Positions 23,341-34,800 of a DNA stretch of 64,000 nt are shown here, piece by piece. This stretch comes from Cladocopium goreaui. Its lineage: Eukaryota; Sar; Dinophyceae; Suessiales; Symbiodiniaceae. The first letter of the stretch is position 1; every line of letters begins with the position of its first letter. The translations under genes and the position numbers were made by a program. The notes below the pieces were generated by a model, which saw only the letters and a program-made list of their open reading frames with translations, did not search any database and was not told the origin of the DNA. The DNA is taken from positions 1 to 64,000 of the forward strand of contig CAMXCT020003392.1 in the NCBI GenBank assembly GCA_947184155.2. The letters are read 5' to 3'.

Positions 23341-24932
23341 CCACCCCCTCCGGCAAGTACATGCACAGTCTCATCTTCCACGTCATATCAAAATCCCACC
23401 CCCTCTGGCAAGCACATGCACAGTCTCATCTTACACGTAATCTCAAAATTCCACCCCCTCTGGCAAGTACATGCACAGTCTCATCTTACACGTCATATCA
23501 AAATCCCACCCTCTCTGGCAAGTACATGCACAGTCTCATCTTACACGTAATCTCAAAATCCCACCCCCTCTGGCAAGTACATGCACAGTCTCATCTTACA
23601 CATCATATCAAAATCCCACCCCCTCTGGCAAGTACATGCACTGTCTCATCTTACACATCATATCAAAATCCCACCCCCTCTGGCAAGTACATGCACAGTC
23701 TCATCTTCCACGTCATATCAAAATCCCACCCCCTCTGGCAAGTACATGCACAGTCTCATCTTACACATCATATCAAAATCCCACCCCCTCTGGCAAGTAC
23801 ATGCACAGTCTCATCTTACACATCATATCAAAATCCCACCCTCTCTGGCAAGTACATGCACAGTCTCATCTTACACATCATATCAAAATCCCACCCCCTC
23901 TGGCAAGTACATGCACAGTCTCATCTTACACGTAATCTCAAAATCCCACCCCCTCTGGCAAGTACATGCACAGTCTCATCTTACACGTCATATCAAAATC
24001 CCACCCCCTCTGGCAAGTACATGCACAGTCTCATCTTACACATCATATCAAAATCCCACCCCCTCTGGCAACTACATGCACAGTCTCATCTTCCACGTCA
24101 TATCAAAATCCCACCCCTTCTGGCAAGCACATGCACATTCTCATCTTACACATCATATCAAAATCCCACCCCCTATGGCAACTACATGCACAGTCTCATC
24201 TTACACATCATATCAAAATCCCACCCCCTCTGGCAAGTACATGCACAGTCTCATCTTCCACGTCATATCAAAATCCCACCCCCTCTGGCAAGTACATGCA
24301 CAGTCTCATCTTACACGTAATCTCAAAATCCCACCCCCTCTGGCAAGTACATGCACAGTCTCATCTTACACGTCATATCAAAATCCCACCCCTGTGGCAA
24401 GTACATGCACAGTCTCACCTTACACGTCATATCAAAATCCCACCCCCTCTGGCAATTACAAGCACAGCCACATTTTACACGTCATATCAAAATCCCACCC
24501 CCTCTGGCAAGTACATGCACAGTCTCATCTTACACATCATATCAAAATCCCACCCCCTCTGGCAACTACATGCACAGTCTCATCTGACACATCATATCAA
24601 AATCCCACCCCCTCTGGCAAGTACATGCACAGTCTCATCTTACACGCAATCTCAAAATCCCACCCCCTCTGGCAAGTACATGCACAGTCTCACCTTACAC
24701 GTCATATCAAAATCCCACCCCCTGTGGCAAGTACATGCACAGTCTCACCTTACACGTCATATCAGAATCCCACCCCCTCTGGCAATTACAAGCACAGCCA
24801 CATTTTACACGTCATATCAAAATCCCACCCCCTCTGGCAAGTACATGCACATTCTCATCTTCCACGTCATATCAAAATCCCACCCCCTCTGGCAAGTACA
24901 TGCACAGTCTCATCTTACACATCATCGAAGGA
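23341..24932. repeat. 55 bp minisatellite, about 29 copies
   Basis: Each unit carries ccaccccctctggcaagtac, atgcacagtctcatctta and cgtcatatcaaaatc. The unit is 55 bases (3n+1) and has no stop in any forward frame. All three + frames stay open and repeat as a 55-residue pattern, giving ORFs up to 452 codons. Variants (acat/acgt, taatctc/catatca) are scattered. No promoter, start context or domain supports a protein. Confidence 0.95.
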
Positions 24933-25400
24933 AGTTTAGAAGTCAAACTTGCGACAATATGGACAGATGAAAAGCAGAGCAGGGCAGAGGCAGAGAGAAG
25001 AGAAAGATTAGAAGAGAGAAGATCAGAAGAGAAAGAGTCAGAAGAAAGAAGATGCAGGTGCGCGAAAAGGTAGGAAAGTCGCGAAACACTGTGTTTTTTG
25101 GTGGTTTTGTGGCTCCGGAGGGTTGAAAAGTAGGCTCGCTAAAGCGGCGGATGCGGAGACATCTGGGGAGATGAGAGATGAACAATTGCACGCCGTTGTG
25201 GCGCGAAGCACATTTCGAAGTCAACATGTACAAAGCAGACCAGGTCCGGACCACTTTTGGCAGTTGAGATGTCGAAAAAGTGCACGCCGTTGTGGCGCGA
25301 AGCACATTTTGAAGTCAACATGTACAAAACACACCAGGTCCGGACCACTTTTGGCAGTTGAGATGTCGAAAAAGTGCACGCCGTTGTGGCGCGAAGCATA
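24933..25400 (+). mobile_element. Dispersed repeat with 94 bp internal units, copy 1
   Basis: Starts gaaggaagtttagaagtcaa and has an AG-rich stretch and a ggctccggagggttgaaaag segment. It then has three copies of cgccgttgtggcgcgaagca at 25191, 25285 and 25379 (94 bp period). It is related to 51321-51672 (+) and 62400-62948 (-). It has no ORF of note. The left end abuts the 55 bp satellite and the right end lies 70 bases from the LTR element. Confidence 0.85.
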
Positions 25401-25470
25401 GTTGACGGAGCATAGTTTATAATACGGATCTTGGTTTACGATCCATAGTTTACGAGCCATGGTTTACGAG

Positions 25471-25610
25471 TGTGAGTTTGACCTGTCTAATGTATATTTT
25501 GTATAGCCAAGTGATCACATGCCCCCGTTGACATTTGGCTTTAGGGCCCTTGAGTCATACCGCGCTGCCGTGGTAAAAGTTGGGCATTTGACGATCCCGT
25601 TTCCAATTCA
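25471..25610 (+). repeat. 5' LTR
   Basis: tgtgagtttgacctgtctaa at the start, ccaattca at the end. Unusually short for a copia element of this size. Confidence 0.93.
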
Positions 25611-25613
25611 TAT

Positions 25614-25628
25614 TGGTAGCGGAGCAGG
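25614..25628 (+). promoter_or_regulatory. Primer-binding site, initiator tRNA-Met type
   Basis: tggtagcggagcagg lies 3 bases after the LTR. It resembles the complement of the 3' end of eukaryotic initiator tRNA-Met (TGGTAGCAGAGG or TGGTATCAGAGC types), the usual copia primer. Confidence 0.75.
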
Positions 25629-25808
25629 TGACGACCTGCATCCGGTGGTACGTCAGTGACCCAGGGAACCCTTTGTGAATTTGAGTCTGGTAACTTTGGG
25701 AACCAACTGAACTTCGAGTGTGTCGTGGTTCGGGAATCTGTCTGACCCTGACCAGGGCAGACACTTGTTAACGTTTTTCCTTGTTCGACTCCGAACGGAG
25801 CGAGCATC

Positions 25809-28800
25809 ATGTCGATCAATGGCCTTCGTTTCAATCAGGAACGCCATTCGTCGGCACCACTTGAGACGAAGAGTGGATCATACATCTATGCAGGTGATGC
25901 GGCGAACTTTCATGATTGGCAGTTCAGGACACTCCTTCGGATTCGTCTTTATGAGCAACAACTGGAGGAGACAAGTAAGTCTGCGGATCCCGTTGGGACC
26001 ACAGCAACAGAGCCTGCCGCAGAAGACGCAGATGAGTATGCTACTTTTCCAGATTTGTCGGGTGCAACTCAAGCAGCCCAACCTACATCAGCGGTCTCGA
26101 CTCCGAAGTCTGGAGCTAGCCGGAAATCCTCGAAGTCCGGCAAGCAGAAGACAGATGTTGATCGTGGACCATTGGTCAACAAGGTGATCGAAGGACTGAG
26201 AGGAGATGCTTTCTCAATAGCTAGGGATCTTGGACTTGAAGTGTTGTCCGAACCTGGTGGCTTAGTGAAACTTGTGGGTGAGATCAGATCCCATGTGTTT
26301 CCAAGAGCTCGTGAGGAAGCAAAGGAACTTTTTCGCGCAGGACAGAAACAAGGTGGACCTTTGTCTCGCCAGCCAGGCGAACCCATGCTTTCCTATGTTC
26401 AGAGGAGACGACGTTGGTGGCACATGCTTTGCGAGTTGGATGACACAATGGTGTTTTCGGACAGCTTGAGGACAGAGTTGATGTTGGAGTTGAGTGGGCT
26501 CAATCGACAGGAGATCCTCGTTGTGAAGGCCTGTGCAGACACTAAGGATTTTGAAGGTGTTGGCAAGGTGCTGATCGAGAATTACAGTGGCACTCACTTG
26601 CGAGAAGGGTCACGATCCTGGACAGGACGTGGTAATCCTCAACAGCATGGCAAGTCGTCAGGCAAGGGTTATGGCAAAGGCAAACCTTCTTCGAAGGGAT
26701 CGTATTCCCAAGCAGCCTATGCAGCCTACCCCGATGATGGGGAGGAACATGCAGAATCTTGGGATGAAACTGCGAATCAATCCTGGGAGGATGATTCATA
26801 TGTTGGCATGCTTGGTGACATTGCGGAAGAGGAGCCAGGAAACCTAGAAGGTGACAACGAATTTGATTACTTTGACGATGTCGATGAGTACGAAGCAGTT
26901 GCATTGAACAGCTTGCTTGAAGTTGAAGGTGCAGAAGACGATCGACAAGCAGGAGACGCCATCCAGCTACAACTTGCTGCTTTCACCGCAATGGGGAAAG
27001 CAGGTGGCAAGGGCAAATCCTTCGGGAAGCCCAAAGGAAAGGGGAAAGGAAAGATCGTGAAGTCCAACCTCACGATCGATCAGAGAAGACGGAAGCTCAC
27101 AGAGCTGAAGTCGAAGAGCAAATGTTTGAGATGCGGAGTCATAGGGCACTGGGCCGGTGACCCGGAATGTAAATTCCCGGGGTCCAAAGCCGGAGCCCCT
27201 GGAAAGTCAGCCCCAAAGCCCGCAGCTCACTTTGCCGACATGAGCGATTCTTCAGATGACGATGGTGTGACTTTGACAGCTTCACCTGATCGTGACAGAG
27301 ATGGAGTTGCTATGATGGCAGTTCGACAAGCGAAGCCCAGCAGTCGACCTTCACGTGCAGCAGCATCCAGCAGCAACGTTGGCTTGATTTCCCGGGATCT
27401 CGATGTTACAATGAGACCCGAGGACCATGGGTGCATCTTTCCTGTTGGACAGTTCAAGGGTTTGTCTTTTTGGAATGTGTTGTTTGAACAGACAGGGTAC
27501 TATCATCATGCCAAGAAACATACCCCCAAGAGTCCATACTATGTCACATGGTTGAATTGGGTTGACAAGTACTTTGTGGTTGGTGCTGATGGGATTCACT
27601 TGCGCGAAGTCCCTGTTGAGCGTGTCGAGCACCGAGATTTGTTGGTGACTCGGGGAACTGGCAGAAAGAAACCCCCAAATCCTCCTTTGCCGAACAAGTG
27701 TCAGGAATGTCGTGAGTTTACAAAACAAGGTTCTACGGGGTACACCATCAGGAAGACCTGTCTTGTGTGCGGTCATTCCGAAACAACAAGGCGTGACATG
27801 GTACCGTTGTTGTCCCCTGAAAATTGCCCTCATGATGACACCGATTTTAGGGGATCCAGCAAATCAACACACCGTACTTTCTGCAAGAAGTGTTGCACTT
27901 TCATTGATGAAGCTCCTATGCAGATTCGCAAGGAGCGTGTTGCCATTGCCAAGAAGGTTGAAACAGCATCAGTTCGAACAGTCCCCATTGTTGAATCATT
28001 GGTTGAAGAATCGGATGGATTGAACCCAGTCCAGTTGGAAGAGTTGTTACCCTTGTTTGCCACTCTTGTTACCGAAACCTGCCAATCTGAGGTGATGACC
28101 CGTGCACGACTTCATGAACTACTGCATCAAGCCATCAATGACGTGACAGAGGAAGAGGACAGTTTTTCTCTTGTCAATGAGGATGGGCACGGCGACCCCT
28201 CGGGCAGGGAGTTAGCTGGGTACGTTGGCATTTGTTTGCATGGAAGTGACACTCAATACCCTCAAGACTTGGTTTACATGAACTATGAAACTGTTGACAT
28301 TGCCAAGTCACCCCATGTTTTTGCAGTATTGGACGAAGGTTGCAACAGCACTTGTCATAGCAAAGCCTGGGCAGTCGATGCAGAAGCACGACTGGCCCGA
28401 TTAGGTTACAGCATGCCATTGAAGGATGACGGTTGTAAGAGTTTTGCCGGTCTGGGAAGTGGTAGTACCAAGACCGAAGGTGTGAGATCTATTCCTTTTT
28501 TGCTGCTGCTTCCAGATGGGAACATGCATGGGGAGTTGGATTCATATCAATTGTCAACAGGCAACAGCCCATTGCTTCTTTCATTGCATGCGCAAACCAA
28601 GTTAGGCCTAGTGAAGGACCTAGCAAAAGGGGTGATTTCCATCAAAGATCAACCATTGAATATCAAGAGATGTTCCAAATCAGGTTTACTTGTGATGAAC
28701 TTGACTGAAGGATTGACCAACATCAACAACACACCGTCGGATGAACTTCCCCAAATCCCGAAGTGTCACAGAAAGTACAACATCGCATACACAGCATCCA

Positions 28801-31800
28801 CATCGGAAGTTGCCATGGCTGATCATGATATGTGTGGTTTTCATTCGAGGGACTATGACATCTTGCAGACGAAGTTGAACGAAGAGCTGCGCAGTGACAG
28901 GAAGGTGATCATCATGACTCGTGGACGTAGATTTCAACAACATGCGTGCAGAACTAGCAGGAACACTTTGAGCATCAACTGTGAGGACATTTACGATCCT
29001 GATCAGGACGTAAATCTTAGATCTCATGTGGGTTGGCATCATGGAATCCTTGAGACTATGAGCAAAGTAGACAGGTTCATCCAACATCTCAACAACATCC
29101 TCCAGTTTGTCACACAACAGGAAGACGACAGTAAGGTGCTGGTGGATTTGGAGTGCAAGTCGGGTCGCCACAGGTCAGTGGGACAGGGATTTGCTGCCTA
29201 CAGGTGTCTCAAGGTCCTTGGCTATGACGTTGTTCTCATTCATGCATCATCTTGGATGTGGGGAGAGATGCGTTGTGGTGGAGTTTGTCATGGATGTAAG
29301 GACATGGCTGCGAGCTTGGGACAAATTCGACATTTGATCCCGAACATGTCAAGGTTGGCACGATCACGAGGCAATGTGGCTTCAAGCCGTGACGTGCGCG
29401 ATGCTCCAGCCGATGATGTTTCAGGTGGACATTCATCTCATCCTACATCAGATCACCCCGCTGCAGGACATCCTACATCAGATCAACTTGATGAGATTCG
29501 ACGTTTGGTACAAGGGCTTGCAACAGATGTTGGACATCTTAGGACAGAACAGGTTGAGATCAAAAGGATGGCCGAGACCGGAAGGAGATCAAGGAGTCCA
29601 TTGCGTCGACGGAGATTGCCGACGCCACCGTCGCCACCAGCAAGGCGCAGAAGATCACCAAGTTTTCGTCGCAAGTTACCTCCTTGGAGACATCCACGAG
29701 CATCTAGGGGAAGGAGCTTGGGAAGAGATCAAAGCCCATCTTCGAGACCAGCTCCATCAAGGCCAGTTTTAAGACCTGCCCCAAGGAGTCCAGATTACCC
29801 ACCTCCACATATCTCAGATGTACCAGGGGCCGATGACGGACCCCGAGGGGCCGATGACGGACCCCGATCGACGTTGCCACCACGATCTCGAGAACCTCCC
29901 AATGATCGCGACGAGCTTGAGCGACTGATCCGAAACAATTTGGCATCAGATGGACCGTTTGACAACAAGAACGTGTCAGTGACGACATTGGACGGTGAGC
30001 TCCTTAGCGAAGTTGTATCTTTTTGCATCCGTGAGGGTAACAGGGATCGGCTCTTTTGGATTTGCAAAGATGGAGAAGATCCACTGGTGGAAGGAGTTCG
30101 CATGAACGTCCTGATTCGAGATCATATCCGGCCAAATCGGATTGTCAAGGTCTCGAATGGCATCAAGCACTGGAAGCGATCTACATGGTGTCGACCTCGC
30201 AATGGAGGCGACTGGGAACTCATTGAAGACAACGTTGATAGCAGGGCAACAATGCGTTTGAGCAACTCGTGGATCGATGTGATTGTGTTTCACCACCCAC
30301 CTGGGGTGTTCGATGACTCCGGGAGGGGAGCATACATGAGCGTTCGTGTCAGGTTGACCCCCAACAAGAAAATACGGGACATAAGGGATGATTTTGAAAA
30401 GTCTTTGAATCCAAAAGTTGAGATGAAATCCTCAGAACCCAAAAGGATGTATGCAGTGAAGTCGAAGCCCCAGCCAAAGGTCTTGACGCCCAAGTTGGAA
30501 CAAGATGATTCCGATTCATATGAATATGACTATGAGTATTCTCCCACTGGTTTCATGGCTGTGCGTTTTGATTCCAACGTTGATTTGACAGTCCATCCTG
30601 ATGAGAGGAGGACCATGAGCAAGAAACACAGGAAGATGGTGTTGGAAGGTATCAACAATCTCAACAACCATGACCGGGTAATGCAGTCCAGTCTTGGGAT
30701 GCAGCCTCAAGTTTCCAATGGTACTTCAGGGGTTGCAATCATCACGTCACATCCGACTCTTTTCCAGGATTTTTTCGAGCACACCTATGACGTTGGCATG
30801 AATGCTGCGTACTTGGACGGTGATGCTGAGCAACACGGTTGGAAAGACATGTTCGAAGGTTGCACATTGGTCATTGTTGCAATTGAATACAAGTCAGAAC
30901 ATTATCCACTGTGTCATGGGGATCTTGTATTTGAGTTGGAACAGTATTGTGATGCCACAGGGTGTAGGTTTCTCATTGTTGATGTCGCACACACTGAACG
31001 ATGGGAATCATTCAAAACACCACAGATACCATACATCAATGAAGTTGGTCTTGCTTTTGTGTCAAATGATGATGAACTCATTCAAGGTTTTCAAGACTGG
31101 TCTATGTATCGACAATTGGATGACGTTTTGAATTGGGAGTTTTGTCAATGGATTCGTGATTGGTCACTTGAACGTGAATTGGAGGAGCAGATGAGCGTTG
31201 CCTTTCCAGCAGAGATCATCGAAGAGGCTCAGGAACATGGTGGGAACTGGGATGCAGTCGATGGCCCAGAAGATGTTGCATTGCAGGATCCAGTTGAGGA
31301 CCTGACACATGAAGAGACCCTTTTGGATGATGTTGATATCCCTGGATTGCCAGAGGATGAAACAGAAAGGCGTAGGTCTTGGCGCAAACTTCCCCAGCGT
31401 GTCAGGATTGCTGTGCGTAGGTTGCACAGGGCTTTTGGACATGTCCCCAAGACGGTGATGGTCAATTTGGTGCGTGCTGCAAAGGTGAGTAAGGAGTTTG
31501 TTGATGCAGTGAAGTTGCATAGATGTGAAACATGTGAGAAAACATCAGCAAAGAAACCCACTCACAAAGTTACGCTTCCAAGTGATTATACATTCAACCA
31601 TACTTTGGGGATTGATGTACTGGAGTTGACAGATATAACTGGGCAGAAGTATCAAGTTCTCAACATGGTTTGCATTGGTACTTGTTTTCAACAGGCCGAG
31701 GTCGTGAAGGTTGGAGCAGGTCAAGCTTCTTCGCGATCCTGTTTGGACGCACTTATCAAACGTTGGTTCAGTTGGGCAGGACATCCTGTTGCTATCATGT

Positions 31801-34800
31801 GTGATCGTGGTTTGCACAATCGTGGTGTCTTGCAACAATACATGGATGAACACAACATTCAAGTGCACCATGTGCCCCTTGAGAGCCCGGAATCATTGGG
31901 CCGAGTAGAGAGGCATGGTGGTTTGTTGAAAGCTCTTTTCAGACGAGTGTGTACAGAAGTTGGGGCTTGTACCAAAGAACAGGTTGAGTCGTGCATCACA
32001 CAGGTGCTCAGTGTGAAGAACGACTCTGCACGTGTTGGAGGTTTTTCTCCATCTCAGTGGGTGCTCGGTCGAGCTCCCCGTGGTGTAGCTTCACTCATGT
32101 CAGAGGAAGACCATGCACAGCTCGGAGCCATTCAGGCCCGACATGATCCTTCATCAATTTTTGCATTACAACATTTGGCCAGGATTGAGGCACAAAAGGC
32201 TTTTGTTCACCTTGATTGTTCAAGAAGAGTTCAGAGAGCGTTGACACGCAATGCCAGTGTGTTTGACCGTGAGTTCAACATTGGTGATCTTGTCACTTTC
32301 AGACGAGACAATCAGAGAGGAGGAACGTCCTGGTCACCAACATGTCGTGTGATCGGACACGAGAACCAGAAGAACATATGGTTGCTATGTGGTAACGTTC
32401 CAGTACTTGTAGCTTCTCATAACATACGCATTGCTTCTCCTTCTGAGGCTCTTGCTCAATCAGTGTTGAATGGTGAACCTGTGATTCCATACAAGATCAT
32501 CAATGATACAGGTCAACAAGCGTTTCTTGATGCAAGACAATCAGATGAGGTTGAAGTTGTTCGTGATGGTCCAGGACAAGCAGATGATGTTGAGGTTGTC
32601 CATGAAGGCAATGTGGATTCAGCACTCCCTCCTATACCAGAAGTATCTGAAGATGAATGGGATATACGGCCCGGTTTCTTTGAAGAAGATGAGGAGGAGG
32701 AAGATACAGGTCCTATGGAAGAAGACATCTTTTCACAGAGTAGAACCCCAGAGAGAAGAGTTGAAAGACCACATCCAGGAGATGGAGGTCATGAACGCAA
32801 CGTGAGACCTCGAGTAGAGTCTCAGTTACAACCTGAGTCGGAGAGAGGCTCATCACTTGTGCCATCTCGAAGAGACTCCTTTGTGCCTGATCTTACTCCA
32901 AGTGGCTCCGTTTTGGGACCACTATCCTCGCCGTCAGCATCATCTTGGCCATTGCGAAGGGAACTTTTGGATGACTTACCACATCAATTGCGAACACATC
33001 TTGAAAGAGCTCGTGAGAGAGACTCAGAACGAAGTCCTGAAGAACAACAAGAAGCACGAGCATTGTTTGCATCATTTTTGTCCCAGGAAGTTGAAGTCCC
33101 TGAGGACGAAGAGCAAGGTAAGAAAGTGTTGAAATCAATCCACTATGAATCAGCGTCACCTGATGTACAGAAGAACATCATGGATGCCAGAACCAAGGAG
33201 TGGAGCAAGTTCCTTGAGTTCGCTGCTGTTGTTGAAATTTCAAAAGAAGATGCTGAGAGGTTGATTGCTGAAGGACATCAATGTATTCCTAGCAAGTGGG
33301 TTGATGTCGACAAGAATCAGTTCATGAAAGGAAGATCAGATCAAGAATATGTGCCAAAGTTCAAGAGCCGGTTGGTATCATGCGGCAATTTCGAAGTCAG
33401 TGAAGGTTTGAGATCAGACAGTCCTACAGCAGATACGGAAGCTCACAACATTCTTTGCTGTTGGGCGGCGATCCAGGGCGCACAATTGCACAGTGCGGAC
33501 GTCGCATCCGCATATTTCCAAGGTCGTCCTCTTGATAGAGTTCTCATTATGAGACAACCCCGAGGAGGTCTCCCGGGAGTTGATCCAGAGGTGTTTTTCC
33601 TTGTGCGGGTGCCTATATATGGATTGACTGACAGCGGTCGAGGTTTTTGGTTGAGGTTGGACGGAGATGCCCGATCCAGTGGCTTGAAACAATCCAAGTT
33701 TTACCCAGGATTGTATTTCCTTCCAGGAACCGACAAAGATTGCGTTGCACTTATGGCGACACATGTGGATGACATCTTGTACGCATACATTCCTGAGGGA
33801 AAGTCAGTGATCGACAGCTTCTTGGAGAAGTTCAACTTGGGATCAAGTGAATCAAATTCGTTTCGCTATTGTGGCAAGCAATTTGAGCGTACTGCAGATG
33901 GAACAATCACACAAGACACTTGTGACAACACCCGTCGCATCAAGCCGATCAAGATCGCGCCAGGAAGATCAGCGTCCGAGCCGTTGGGTAAGGATGATGT
34001 GACCCGATTACGATCTGTAACGGGATCATTGGCATGGGTGGCAAGGCAGACTAGACCCGATTTGGGTTATCGTGTGAGCCGCCTACAGTCCAGTATTTCT
34101 GGAGCAACAGTTGCCATTTTGCACGACGCAAATGCCGTGGTACAGCTGGCACATCAAGGCATTGATAACAAGCTTATTTTCCCAGGTGGTCATTTAACTT
34201 GGGGAGAGATTGGTATCATTACAGTGACAGATGCTTCATTTTCAAATGAGAAGAATTACAAATCACAACAAGGTCGTTTCCATTTTCTTGGAGACATCAA
34301 TGAGATCAAAGACCCCAAGACTACATCCTACAGGGTGATGCCATTGGGATTTGCATCAAATACAATTCGGCGAGTATGCCGCAGCACTCTTCAATGCGAG
34401 GCTTATTCACTGCAGGCTGGACAAGAGAGCGGTGACAAGCTACGTGGAGCATTGGCCGAACTGATGGGCCAACTTGACTCGATGAAAACATGGTTGGATG
34501 ACAGCCGCAGCTGTATTCCACAACTGATGCTTTCAGACTGCAGGTCTCTAACAGACCATCTTGCGAATGAGGTACTCGGCAGGGTCGCAGACAAACGACT
34601 CGGCATTGAGTTGCAGTCGATTCATGAGTCACTTTGGCAAGACGGCCGGAGGACCTGGGATATGCATCATGGCGGAGGAGACATTGTTACCTGGATTGCT
34701 ACAGGGACTATGGTCTCGGATGCTCTGACCAAGAGCATGCGCCCGGACCTCATTATCCGCGTCTTGAAGGAGTGCATTTACCGTGTACAGAAGAAGCCTT

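Noticed and set aside
23361..24970. Four overlapping ORFs of 154-452 codons as genes
   Set aside because: All are frames of the 55 bp satellite; no domain or start context supports translation.
25123..25401. ORFs across the dispersed repeat (KCTPLWREA and similar)
   Set aside because: They recur only because the 94 bp unit recurs; frames are not conserved between copies.
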